Source: Porticoccaceae bacterium
GTDB taxonomy: Bacteria > Pseudomonadota > Gammaproteobacteria > Pseudomonadales > Porticoccaceae
Assembly (NCBI GenBank): GCA_902562425.1
Contig: CACETF010000005.1
Location: 1 to 64,000 of the forward strand
Direction: 5' to 3'
Length of the DNA stretch: 64,000 nucleotides
Shown: positions 46,484 to 55,428 of the stretch, piece after piece
Position numbering within the stretch: the stretch's first letter is position 1
Layout: each line of letters opens with the position of its first letter
Position numbers and translations under genes: made by a program
The notes under the pieces: model-generated
What the model saw: only the letters and a program-made list of their open reading frames with translations
The model's database searches: none
Told to the model about the DNA's origin: nothing

Positions 46484-47191
46484 CTAACCTTTATAAGATA
46501 AAATCTGTCGAAGATTAATTCTTTGAAGAGCTTCAATGCACCTCACTGCTCTAAAATCCTCTGTAGCAGACTCTATCTTTTTCATTAAGATAAAATCATC
46601 GATATTGTCTAAGGTGATACTTTCAGAGTGATTAATCCCTTTAAAATCAGGCGGCAAACTTACCTTTGACACATTATCGTTGTCCCTGAAATCCCAAGTG
46701 ACGTGCTCTTTTGCTCGCTGTGATGGTTCCCTAAAATCATCAAATAGTGTTGATCTAATGATTTCACCACCATAATGAGATAATGGCTCAATAAAACCAT
46801 AATCGGCATTCTCTGATTGCACCAGATAAAAAATGGCCTCCAGAAGCTCAGGCTGAGCAAGGTAGTTGTCACACGTGACTCTAACTATAAACTCTGATGG
46901 ATACTCTTTGCTTACCTTATGGAACCTATCGTAAACATTACCCTCGCTTCCAACTAAAAACTCGATTCCAGCATCTCTTGCTATAGACTCAGCCAAAAAA
47001 TTATCGTCTGAATCGCCCGTAGCAAAAACAACTTTCTCTGCAAAACTGCAACTAAGTGCTATCTTACACATACGTGACCACACAGTTTGGTCATAAAAGT
47101 GAAAAAAACCCTTCCCAGGCAGCCTTGATGATCTGACCCTACCCTGAAGCACTACAATAGCTTTGAACCTATTATTCTTTTGAAACGTCAA
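46484..47191 (-). CDS. SpsF/CMP-sugar synthetase-like nucleotidyltransferase
   Basis: 235 residues from TTG (47191), which has AGGA 8 bases upstream; the frame is open 15 codons further but contains no ATG at all near its start. AIVVLQGRVRSSRLPGKGFF is the nucleotide-binding loop of the SpsF/KdsB/NeuA superfamily, followed by VVFATGDSDDNFLAE, VYDRFHKV, FIVRVTCDNYLAQPELL and NHSESITLDN. SpsF-type proteins are thought to activate sugars in spore-coat and nonulosonate-like clusters. With the NeuB, Gfo/Idh and SDR genes upstream it could activate the locus's 2-keto-3-deoxy sugar. Confidence 0.87.
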   Translation of the reverse strand: MTFQKNNRFKAIVVLQGRVRSSRLPGKGFFHFYDQTVWSRMCKIALSCSFAEKVVFATGDSDDNFLAESIARDAGIEFLVGSEGNVYDRFHKVSKEYPSEFIVRVTCDNYLAQPELLEAIFYLVQSENADYGFIEPLSHYGGEIIRSTLFDDFREPSQRAKEHVTWDFRDNDNVSKVSLPPDFKGINHSESITLDNIDDFILMKKIESATEDFRAVRCIEALQRINLRQILSYKG

Positions 47192-47232
47192 GTCGTTTAT
47201 CCTGAAACGCGTTGCTGCTAAATTTTTGTATG

Positions 47233-47273
47233 CCAATTTTAGTACAAGATTATCAAACTTGTACTAAAATTGG
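47233..47273. repeat. Perfect 16-bp inverted repeat between the SDR and SpsF-type genes
   Basis: CCAATTTTAGTACAAG (47233-47248) and its exact complement (47258-47273) flank a 9-base loop. A second, 12-base palindrome GTGGTTAACCAC lies at 47281-47292. Neither strand shows a T-run after the stem, so a classical terminator is unlikely. An mRNA processing or stability hairpin or a binding site is possible. Confidence 0.85.
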
Positions 47274-47356
47274 GCACGTGGTGGTTAACCACTAACTTGC
47301 CGCTAACTCTTGGCTTGTAGCCATGACGGACAGTCTATAAATGGATCCGATCCAAA

Positions 47357-48175
47357 TCACCATGCAGTCCAACCACCATCGATTATTAAATTAGACCCAG
47401 TCATATAAGATGACGCCCCTGAGGCAAGAAATAGAATTGCACCTTGGTACTCATCGGGACGTGCCATTCTTGCCAAGGGGGTCATGTTACAGTAGTTATT
47501 CACAAAATCATCTGATTGATTTTCGTTGGCAACTCCCCCCGGTGAGAGAGTATTCACCCTAATATTATACTTTGCCCAGTGAGTCGATAAATATCGTGAG
47601 AGATTAATAATCGCCGCTTTTGTTGCCGCATAAGACACTGGGCTATTGATTCCTGAATCACCATATATTGACTCCCGGGCGCTGACAATACCATATGTGG
47701 ATGCAGTATTTATAATTACCCCATGATTCTGACTTCGCATCACTTTTCCAAATTTTTGGCAAATAAGAAAAAGTCCCGTCAGGTTAACATCAATGGTAGC
47801 CGACCAAAATTCAAGAGGATAATCTTCAACGGGCGCGAAAAATTTACTATGCGGTTTGAGGCGCTTTGGATCTCCTTTAAAATGAGAATGATTCACAAGG
47901 CAGTCGATTACTTTGAATTTTTCGATTACCTCATGAACAACCAACGAAATATTCTCAAAGTCCGTAATATCACACTTAAAGTAGTGAAGTCTTTTCAGGC
48001 AAAAATCGTTGTTTGTAACAAAATCTGGCTCCAGAATATCTAGAATGATTACCTCAGAGCCTGCCTCAAGCAATATTGAGGCAGAGTTCATTCCAATTTG
48101 TCCAGAGCCTCCAACGACCACTGATACTTTTCCACACATAGAAAAAATTGTATTTTTATAGTTTGAATCAGCCAT
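47357..48175 (-). CDS. Short-chain dehydrogenase/reductase (PtmA-like context)
   Basis: 272 residues. VSVVVGGSGQIGMNSASILL binds NAD(P) and SYAATKAAIINLSRYLS has the YxxxK pair; SPGGVANENQSD and MTGSNLIIDGGWTAW are classical SDR C-terminal motifs. A NeuB-type synthase and an SpsF-type gene nearby parallel flagellin-glycan clusters where PtmA-like SDRs occur. It overlaps the Gfo/Idh gene by 8 bases. Substrate not predictable. Confidence 0.88.
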   Translation of the reverse strand: MADSNYKNTIFSMCGKVSVVVGGSGQIGMNSASILLEAGSEVIILDILEPDFVTNNDFCLKRLHYFKCDITDFENISLVVHEVIEKFKVIDCLVNHSHFKGDPKRLKPHSKFFAPVEDYPLEFWSATIDVNLTGLFLICQKFGKVMRSQNHGVIINTASTYGIVSARESIYGDSGINSPVSYAATKAAIINLSRYLSTHWAKYNIRVNTLSPGGVANENQSDDFVNNYCNMTPLARMARPDEYQGAILFLASGASSYMTGSNLIIDGGWTAW

Positions 48176-49160
48176 TTTCAGCTAACCTATCCAGAATTAA
48201 TTCGCAAACACTCAAAGTAGCCAAACCCTCCTCAAGGCTACACAATGTCTCTTTGGAATCAACAATCGATGACAAAAAGTCTTCCATATTCTCCAAATAC
48301 ATTTTATTTATGTCCTCACTGCTAGATGCTAAAAGCGCATGGCTGGAGTTCCCGCAATATAAATGCAGATCTTTCGCGAAGAAATCCCATTCTAAACGCC
48401 CTTCCTCACCAATAATCTGTACAGTCCGTCGTCCTTGTTTCTGAAACCAATCAATATGCATTAGGCATGTTGCACCCGAAAGATGTCTTGAAAAGATGTC
48501 AACATAATCCTCTACGTTTAATCCTAATACTGCACTGGACCCACCTGAAACTGTAACATCTAAAAAATCCCCCAAAAGATATCTTGCTGTGTCAATTTCA
48601 TGAGAACATGTCAAAACTGCGCCTCCACCAAGACTTTTTCTCGCCGCATAACCGTCTTTATAATCCTCCCACGGATGCCAATTAGGTAAATAAGAACCCC
48701 ATTCTATAATTGCAGATGTTACTTTTCCTATTTGACCATGCACGAGAGCCTGCTTCATTGCTTTAATACGAGTGTCATATCGCATCATATAACCAACACA
48801 AGTAATTAATCTCTTCGTTTTGATACTCTCTAAAAGGGCCTCAAAAGCCGAAGAGCTGTCTGCTACAGGTTTTTCTACGAACACATGGAGCCCTGAATCT
48901 ACGGCAATTGAAATAAATTCAAAATGCAACGATGTTGGATTACAGATAACCATTGCATCAGGTTGAAGCGAAAGCAAATCATCTATGTCGTAGATAAACT
49001 GTAATGACGCATCGAAATTGGGAGTTTTAGAATTCCCCAACCCACTCCGATAAACTACCACCTGCGCTCCAAGACTTTTTATATTGGAGACGTGCCGTCG
49101 CCCAATCGACCCGTAACCAACGACACACACAAGAAGGTCACTAAATCTTGATTGTTTCAT
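48168..49160 (-). CDS. Gfo/Idh/MocA-family oxidoreductase
   Basis: 330 residues. VCVVGYGSIGRRHVSNIKSL binds NAD, and VFVEKPVADSSS holds the EKP motif with the catalytic Lys. GGGAVLTCSHEIDTARYLLG gives the conserved HxxD-type region of the substrate domain. Length is normal. It overlaps neuB-like by 4 bases (ATGA) and the SDR gene by 8, so it is one step of the same sugar pathway. Confidence 0.9.
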   Translation of the reverse strand: MKQSRFSDLLVCVVGYGSIGRRHVSNIKSLGAQVVVYRSGLGNSKTPNFDASLQFIYDIDDLLSLQPDAMVICNPTSLHFEFISIAVDSGLHVFVEKPVADSSSAFEALLESIKTKRLITCVGYMMRYDTRIKAMKQALVHGQIGKVTSAIIEWGSYLPNWHPWEDYKDGYAARKSLGGGAVLTCSHEIDTARYLLGDFLDVTVSGGSSAVLGLNVEDYVDIFSRHLSGATCLMHIDWFQKQGRRTVQIIGEEGRLEWDFFAKDLHLYCGNSSHALLASSSEDINKMYLENMEDFLSSIVDSKETLCSLEEGLATLSVCELILDRLAENG

Positions 49161-50209
49161 TTAGCATGATCCATCCTGATCTGTTCATCCTCAAAAATAT
49201 CCACCATCGCCTTTAGACCCAAAAATCGATCTTTGAGGACGGGCGCCAGACCGTTACCTGGACGTTTAGCGGTCAGATCTTCATCAGTAATTATGGAGCC
49301 TTTTGGAATACATCTCGCGGCAACCAAACTTCGTCGTGCAAACTTGTGTGTAGCATCTTCACACTCTTTTTTCTCTTTCACATCACTACCTAATGCGCCT
49401 TCTAGGATCCGAAGATCAGAAACTAACCGAAAAAGTTCACCTTCATCAAGGGATAGCCAATGATCGGCACTCTCAGGTAAAGTTTTGTCAAACGTATAGT
49501 GTTTCTCAATAAATGTTACACCCAATAAAATTGAAGCCCCTGGAATCAGTGTGCCCAGCGTATGATCAGAAAACCCTATAGGATAACCACTAAATTCAGA
49601 CTTTAGAGTTGTAATTGCTCGAAGATTAGCATCTTTGGTTTCTGTGGGATAACACAATGTACACTGCATCACTCCAATCTTACTACACCCTGCTAATTCA
49701 ATAGCATCCGTAGCTGCTCTAATCTCAGTTATATTGGATGCGCCAGTGGACAATAATATTGGCAAATTAAATTGGGCCAGATACCGTAAAAAAGGAATAT
49801 TGGTAATGTCACAAGATGCGACTTTAAAGCCTTTCATCCCAAGTTCCACAAGCATTTTCGCTGACTCTTCATCAAACGGAGTAGACATGAACTCAATATC
49901 ATATTTTTCGCAAAGGTTTATGAGTTGGCGATATTCATCCTCCCCAAATGAATCGAGACGAGAGTAAGAATCATATTGACTACCTTCTTGGTCTGCCTCA
50001 CCATCCCAATCCCAAAATCGTGGGGCATCTTTCAGAACTAATTTATTTGCCTTGTAAGTCTGAAACTTTATAACATCGGCTCCGGCACGTTTCGCTGTTT
50101 TGATAAGCTCCTCAGCATAATCCATTCTTCCAAGATGATTTACTCCCGCCTCAGCTATTACAACCGTTTTAGTTCCACTAAAATCAACCTTACCAATCTC
50201 AAAGCCCAT
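49157..50209 (-). CDS. NeuB/SpsE-family sugar 3-deoxy-2-ulosonate synthase
   Basis: 350 residues. VVIAEAGVNHLGRMDYAEEL, VIKFQTYKANKLV, ILLSTGASNITEI and IGFSDHTLG define the PEP-dependent NeuB barrel (about 14-265). The C-terminal part, FARRSLVAARCIPKGSIITD, is the SAF/antifreeze-like domain needed for substrate binding. It condenses PEP with a hexosamine-type sugar to make a nonulosonic acid. No NeuC-type hydrolysing epimerase is seen, so the acceptor sugar is not obviously ManNAc. AGGA precedes the ATG, which overlaps the GT2 gene by 11 bases. Confidence 0.92.
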   Translation of the reverse strand: MGFEIGKVDFSGTKTVVIAEAGVNHLGRMDYAEELIKTAKRAGADVIKFQTYKANKLVLKDAPRFWDWDGEADQEGSQYDSYSRLDSFGEDEYRQLINLCEKYDIEFMSTPFDEESAKMLVELGMKGFKVASCDITNIPFLRYLAQFNLPILLSTGASNITEIRAATDAIELAGCSKIGVMQCTLCYPTETKDANLRAITTLKSEFSGYPIGFSDHTLGTLIPGASILLGVTFIEKHYTFDKTLPESADHWLSLDEGELFRLVSDLRILEGALGSDVKEKKECEDATHKFARRSLVAARCIPKGSIITDEDLTAKRPGNGLAPVLKDRFLGLKAMVDIFEDEQIRMDHAK

Positions 50210-50861
50210 AACGCTTCCTCACTATTTTTTTAAAATCCATTCTATCCTTAGCCAAGGATATATTTTGTCCGTGAATGTAGTAACGGTATAATGGCAATGG
50301 TAAGTAAAAGCCTTTATAAGCACTCATTACCCTTGCAAAGAAGTCAAAATCTTCACAATTCCTAAGTTCTTCATCGTATGGACCTACATTATCGAAAATT
50401 TCTCTTCTAAACATAATACCCGCGCCATGATCATATATTTTTTCTTCGGTATCGAGGTTGATTCTTTCTTGCTTATATCCTTTTGCATCCACGCGAAAGT
50501 GGTCCGTATATACAAAACCAATCTCAGGGTTCTCTTCCAGTATTTGAGCCAAAATGTAGATGCTGAATCGATTCAAAAAGTCATCTGCATCGAGCCGTAT
50601 AATGTAGTCTCCGGTAGCAGCTCGAATTCCACTATTCGAGGCTGCTGCAACTCCCTTATTAACCCCATGTTTAACAAGCTTTATTTGCTCAGAAAACATA
50701 TGTATCACTTCGAGAGAGTGATCAGTTGATCCATCATCAACTACAATTATTTCAAATGTTGTTGGAAAAAATAGTACTTGGTCCAAACAGGACCTTATAG
50801 CCCTTGCTATGAAGGGCTCCCTATTAAAATTCGTTATTACTATAGAAACGGTGGGTAACAA
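50199..50861 (-). CDS. Glycosyltransferase family 2
   Basis: 220 residues from TTG at 50861, which has AAGGAG (50868-50873) 6 bases upstream. The longer frame (another TTG at 50927) is less likely. VSIVITNFNREPFIARAI, IIVVDDGSTDHSLEVIHMF, IRLDADDFLN and the late YDEELRNCEDFDFFARV (ED motif) are GT-A/GT2 hallmarks. It probably adds a sugar to the repeat unit. A decayed copy of its first 70 codons lies immediately upstream at 51113-51321. Confidence 0.92.
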   Translation of the reverse strand: MLPTVSIVITNFNREPFIARAIRSCLDQVLFFPTTFEIIVVDDGSTDHSLEVIHMFSEQIKLVKHGVNKGVAAASNSGIRAATGDYIIRLDADDFLNRFSIYILAQILEENPEIGFVYTDHFRVDAKGYKQERINLDTEEKIYDHGAGIMFRREIFDNVGPYDEELRNCEDFDFFARVMSAYKGFYLPLPLYRYYIHGQNISLAKDRMDFKKIVRKRYGL

Positions 50862-51112
50862 ATTGCGCTCCTTTTTTCTCAATTGGCTCAAAATTGCTTT
50901 TTTAAACTCAAAACTTATGAAGAACAACAGAGTTTCAGGCTTAATTTCTTTACTGAGAAGTAAAACACCTCAAATAAAGTCTAAAGTACCCCACAATTTC
51001 AAGCTCGGCGTTATAGATGGCGATATCTGACTCAACCAAAACCGCTCTTCTACCCCCAGCGTTTTCCCGACCTGAACATCTGACATTTTATTGCCAATAA
51101 CGGTGGAGCTTT

Positions 51113-51321
51113 CCCATTATAAACCTCATGTTTTTAAGCTTTATTTGCCTAGAAAGCACGTATATCAACTAAACAGAATTATCAGATAATCCAACCTCAA
51201 CTATAATAGTATCAATTGTTACGGAATAAAGTAGTATTGAATACAAACAGAAACATGTAGCCCTAGCAATAATATGTGTCCTATTGAAATGAGTTATTGT
51301 TATAGAACCAGTCGTTGGCAC
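51113..51321 (-). pseudogene. Decayed N-terminal fragment of a GT2 gene, paralogous to the intact neighbour
   Basis: Minus-strand translation gives PTTGSITITHFNRTHIIARA and then TIDTIIVEVGLSDNSV before a stop. This aligns with LPTVSIVITNFNREPFIARA and TFEIIVVDDGSTDHS of the GT2 protein encoded at 50199-50861. The catalytic DD is lost (VE) and the frame is closed. DNA similarity over about 209 bases is plain by eye. Confidence 0.88.
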
Positions 51322-51523
51322 TATGGCCTACTTTTTTACCCGAGATTTTCAAAATGACTTTACGCATATGACTTACAATGTTGAACATAAATTTACTAAA
51401 TTTCACGATCTCGCCGATTATGATTCTAAACAATTATAACTATTGTTTCGCACAAAAATTATTAACCCTCAATTTAAATTGTTTTGATCCTTACAGGAAA
51501 GTTAAATTCGCGTTTAAAACAAA

Positions 51524-52918
51524 CTACACTCTGCCATATTCATCCGAAAATCTTACTATATCGTCCTCGCCAAGGTAATCCCCAACCTGTACTTCTATCA
51601 ACTCTAATGGATTGCTACCAGGGTTCTCCAAAGCATGGACAACATTCTTACCGTGATAAGTAGATTCATTGACCTGAAGATCATGTACTGCAGCACCATA
51701 ATGAACTCTGGCCTGACCAGACACTACGACCCAATGCTCAGAGCGATGATGATGCATTTGAACACTCAGTTTGGCTCCTGGATATACAGTTAACCTCTTA
51801 ACCTGGAATCCATCACCGCTAGCGATCGAATCATACTTTCCCCAAGGTCGATAAACTTCTCGGCCTAACTCCCACTCACTCCGCATTCTAGTCTTTAATA
51901 GTTCGGTAATAATTTTCACGTCCTGAACACTATCTTTGTGCGCTACCATTAGAACATCTTTAATGGAGACGATCACCAAGTCGTTAGCGCCGATGACCGT
52001 TACCAATTTTCCATCCGTTTTTACGTATGAATCAAAAGTATTATGAAGGAGCACATCACCATGAACAGAATTACCGTAGCTGTCCTTTTCGCTGATATCC
52101 CAAAGTGATGACCAAGAACCTATATCACTCCAACCAGCATTCAGAGGCACAACAACCGCATCTGAGGTTTTTTCCATTACGGCGCAGTCCACAGATTCAT
52201 CGGGGCATGATTCGAATGTTTCTTTGTGGACTCGCAAAAAATCAAGGTCAGCCTTCAGCTCATTCACTGATAACTGACATTTTTCCAGAATGTCAGGCCT
52301 GAATTTTTCTAACTCCTCGAGATAACGGCTTGCCCTGAATAAAAATATGCCACTATTCCAGTAGTATCTCCCTGATGACACATAACCCTTAGCTACGTCC
52401 AAACATGGCTTCTCTACAAACTCATCCACTTTGAATACCTCTCCAAGATCGTTACCACGCTTTATATAACCATAGCCTGTCTGGGGAGCGGTCGGCACAA
52501 TTCCAAAAGTTACAAGTTTTTCAGCCTCTGCAAAAGGAATCGCTCGCATAACAGCCGCACTAAAAGCGTCTTTATCCTGTACAATATGGTCAGCAGCAAG
52601 GACTAACATTAGAGGGTCGTCTTCTACACTCAGCGCAGCCAATGCGATGGCGGGAGCGGTGTTCCGGCCAACCGGCTCGAGAATAATGGATCCCAGTTTA
52701 TCTATTTCCCTAAGCTGCTCTGCAACGAAGAATCTATGCTCTTCGTTGCAAATAGTTATGGGACGCTGAGTATCTAACCCAGAAAGTCGCTTACAAGCAG
52801 CCTGAAGCATAGTGTCGTCACCATTCAATCGTAAAAATTGCTTAGGGTGAGACGCTCTAGATAATGGCCAAAGTCGCGTACCCGCTCCTCCTGCCATAAT
52901 GACCGGACAAATGCCCAT
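51524..52918 (-). CDS. manC: Bifunctional mannose-1-phosphate guanylyltransferase / mannose-6-phosphate isomerase
   Basis: 464 residues from the ATG at 52918, which has AAGGGG 6 bases upstream. [20 protein letters not shown] is the GTP-binding signature, PKQFLRL follows, and [20 protein letters not shown] is the sugar-binding motif. The C-terminal cupin ([40 protein letters not shown]) is the type II phosphomannose isomerase domain. It makes GDP-mannose together with the phosphomannomutase at 60815-62188. Confidence 0.96.
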   Translation of the reverse strand: MGICPVIMAGGAGTRLWPLSRASHPKQFLRLNGDDTMLQAACKRLSGLDTQRPITICNEEHRFFVAEQLREIDKLGSIILEPVGRNTAPAIALAALSVEDDPLMLVLAADHIVQDKDAFSAAVMRAIPFAEAEKLVTFGIVPTAPQTGYGYIKRGNDLGEVFKVDEFVEKPCLDVAKGYVSSGRYYWNSGIFLFRASRYLEELEKFRPDILEKCQLSVNELKADLDFLRVHKETFESCPDESVDCAVMEKTSDAVVVPLNAGWSDIGSWSSLWDISEKDSYGNSVHGDVLLHNTFDSYVKTDGKLVTVIGANDLVIVSIKDVLMVAHKDSVQDVKIITELLKTRMRSEWELGREVYRPWGKYDSIASGDGFQVKRLTVYPGAKLSVQMHHHRSEHWVVVSGQARVHYGAAVHDLQVNESTYHGKNVVHALENPGSNPLELIEVQVGDYLGEDDIVRFSDEYGRV

Positions 52919-53589
52919 ATAAAACCCCTTGTGTAAATTGCTCAACTAAAACAGAATACATCTTTTACTCAAATGTTTGTCTATCAGTCGCAAAATTTTA
53001 AAAAATAAAGCTCACCTGAAATCGCTAATATCCCAAGCGAAAAAAAAGCTGAACAGTGTGCTGCCTTTTAAGCATATGGTTCCGCCTGCTTAGCGCAAAC
53101 CAGCGCTCTAATGCTCAACAGTCGACTGTTTTACCAACTGACGTAAAGTACAATTATAACTCCTCTAGACCGGCGCATGGTAACATTCCAATTAACTGAG
53201 TCAACGACTTCTATCTTACTTACAGCGCTGATGAAAAAGAATAGAAAATTATGTTGAACCGCGTTTCCGTGGCCACTACTTTTGTTGCTAACTTGGAAAC
53301 TTAAAAGAAGCCGTATTAAGTTAAACTACATTTTTTGAACGTCGTTGGATACAAAAATTGATACTAATGGTCAAAATCAGTCTTACATTGGTGCCAGCAA
53401 TATTATAAGTTGTCAATAGGTTAGCTGATAAGTCATCTTGTATGAAGGATCTCAAGCAATCTATTTCCACCGCATTTTAGCAGTTGTTCGTTTCGGTTAC
53501 CGATTAGCTTTTCAATAGACAGGACGCATATATCAAGGATCTCATCGCTTACCATACATTTTAAATGTTTACAGGAAGCTAACAGTGAG

Positions 53590-53835
53590 ATGTTTCAGCT
53601 ACTGCAGAAGCGCTCAGGGAAAAATCATTATCAGGTTTCAGCTGAAGAGCAGCAGAATGAGTTTATAAGCGTAGTAGATGAGACTCTCATTAAGCACGCC
53701 TTTAAGGCCCTTGAAAACTGCGGCAATCAAGTATTTAAAGCATATGATGTCATCATTAATGAGAATAAAAACGGAATTCGGTTTAGATCATGTAATTTTC
53801 ATGAAGGGCTTTCAATATTGTGGATGTTTGATTAA
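53590..53835 (+). CDS. Unrecognised short ORF, possibly a gene remnant
   Basis: 81 residues, the only plus-strand frame of this size in the gap. It has no recognisable motif, signal peptide or good ribosome site. The frame is open for some codons upstream of the ATG, which would fit the tail of a degraded gene. I do not know its function and it may not be expressed. Confidence 0.2.
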   Translation: MFQLLQKRSGKNHYQVSAEEQQNEFISVVDETLIKHAFKALENCGNQVFKAYDVIINENKNGIRFRSCNFHEGLSILWMFD

Positions 53836-54078
53836 ATGTTGGAAGCTGATTAGGCAAAGACGAGTATAGACAGCGCGAGAGCGGTCTAAACAAAAGAATC
53901 GTCATATCCCGATAGCGTCACCTAATCTTAATTTAACCGAAACAAAAGAAAAGAGGTAGCAGCCTAAACAAAAGTGGGACTAGCCAAAATAAAATGTAGC
54001 GGTCAAGTTATAGCGGCTCTGAATTGATGACGATTATTCATTAATTCGCTTGACTAGCACCATCAGATGCTCCAATAA

Positions 54079-54098
54079 CAAAAAAACCTCATCATGAG
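54079..54098 (-). terminator. Possible short-stem terminator after the PfkB kinase gene
   Basis: On the minus strand, directly after the stop codon, CTCATGATGAG can form a small hairpin followed by G and seven T residues. The stem is only 4-5 bp, but the T-tract is clean and the position is right. Confidence 0.4.
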
Positions 54099-55097
54099 CT
54101 AGATCCCAAACTTCCGCTTGATGAACATAAAATCTCTTGCATCAAGCCGAGGACCAAATTTACAAACCACTCGGGCTGCAGATTCATTGGCTAATTTTAC
54201 CGACCATCTTAGATCATAACCGGCGGTAAACGCATACAAAAGAGCACCTGCAAACATGTCCCCAGCACCATTTGTGTCAAAAGCGTCTACAGGAATACTC
54301 GGGACGTTGATGATTGTGCGTCCATCAAAGACATTCGCCCCGGCTGAACCGTTGGTGACAGCAAACATCTTTGTACTCTTAGTTAAGCCTTTGTAGGCCT
54401 CGTCTGCGCACTCAGTATTTGTAAAGGCCAGACTTTCCTCTTCATTACAAAAAATAAAATCAATACCGTCATCAATGACAGTTCGAAAATTGTTAGCGAA
54501 GTTTTTCACCACCAAAGGATCAGAGAGACTCAGCGCCACCTTGACTCCGGCGCTTTTTGCTTTTTCTACAACATGTTTCACTAACGTTGTTTTAGCATCA
54601 TCCGTGAGCAAATAACCTTCGACGTAGAGCCACTCGGAGTCAACCAAAGCCTCTTCATTAATCTCCTTTTCTGAGAGCTTTTCGGAAACACCTAGATATG
54701 TATTCATGGTACGCTCCGCATCAGCAGTAACCATTACAAGGCATTTGCCAGTAGTACCTGGTTCTGGCGGAGCGCTATGAAACGTAACTCCTGCTTTAAC
54801 AAGATCATCAACGAAGTGGCTGCCATCGTCATCATCGGCAACCCTACCACTGAAAAATACGGTTGCTCCAAAGTTTGCTGCAGCAACGACGGTATTGCAG
54901 GCCGAGCCACCAGATTGTCTTCTTTGCAGCTGATTTTCTTTGTTTAAAGCATCAATCAGTTCCGCTTGTCGTAATTTGTCAACAAGCGTCATCACACCTT
55001 TTTCAATTGCATTATCGTTTAAGAATTGTTCTGTTACTTTTACTTCAGTATCCAGCAGCGCCGCACCGATTGCGTAAACATTATATTTAGCCACCAA
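54099..55097 (-). CDS. PfkB-family carbohydrate/nucleoside kinase (adenosine-kinase-like)
   Basis: 332 residues. The substrate-binding QSGGSACNTVVAAANFGA (about 60) and the anion-hole/catalytic DTNGAGDMFAGALLYAF (about 273) are PfkB signatures. FCNEEESLAFTN is the NEEE-type motif of adenosine-kinase-like members. It phosphorylates a sugar or nucleoside with ATP; the substrate is not clear. TTG (55097) or the adjacent GTG is the start. It stands alone, with gaps of 330 bases and more on both sides and a possible terminator, so it may be unrelated to the polysaccharide pathway. Confidence 0.9.
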   Translation of the reverse strand: MVAKYNVYAIGAALLDTEVKVTEQFLNDNAIEKGVMTLVDKLRQAELIDALNKENQLQRRQSGGSACNTVVAAANFGATVFFSGRVADDDDGSHFVDDLVKAGVTFHSAPPEPGTTGKCLVMVTADAERTMNTYLGVSEKLSEKEINEEALVDSEWLYVEGYLLTDDAKTTLVKHVVEKAKSAGVKVALSLSDPLVVKNFANNFRTVIDDGIDFIFCNEEESLAFTNTECADEAYKGLTKSTKMFAVTNGSAGANVFDGRTIINVPSIPVDAFDTNGAGDMFAGALLYAFTAGYDLRWSVKLANESAARVVCKFGPRLDARDFMFIKRKFGI

Positions 55098-55428
55098 ACT
55101 ATACCTACATTAGCTCCACTTCATGGAGAGATTAAGTCTAAAATGTTCTAAAATAGAGGATTAATAAAGGCGTCATGACGATGCAACCGTGAATAATGCT
55201 GACGACGATGTCAATTACTTGCCAGTATAAATCAAACGATATAAACGAACCTCGAGTAGTCAATTTTTGATTTGCCAAAAAAAAGGAATCAACCCGCCTT
55301 TTTCAGTGCCCACAAATGCCATCTATGTTTGCCGTTTTAAAATTAGTTTAACATTTTACGACTGACACTTAACGCATCGTGTAACAGAATGTAGTCAAAA
55401 TCAGATATGCAGCGACAACACAGATCCC
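55098..55428. other. 331-bp gap upstream of the PfkB gene
   Basis: No gene seen. It separates the WecA-like gene from the PfkB gene and should hold the latter's promoter, but I could not pick a convincing one. Confidence 0.5.

Larger units (their letters stand above)
52919..54098. other. 1.2-kb gap with no confident gene
   Basis: This is the largest gap in the locus. It lies upstream of manC, so a promoter is expected near its left end, but none stands out. One unrecognised plus-strand frame is listed separately (53590-53835). The whole stretch may be decayed coding sequence, as elsewhere in the locus. Confidence 0.5.
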
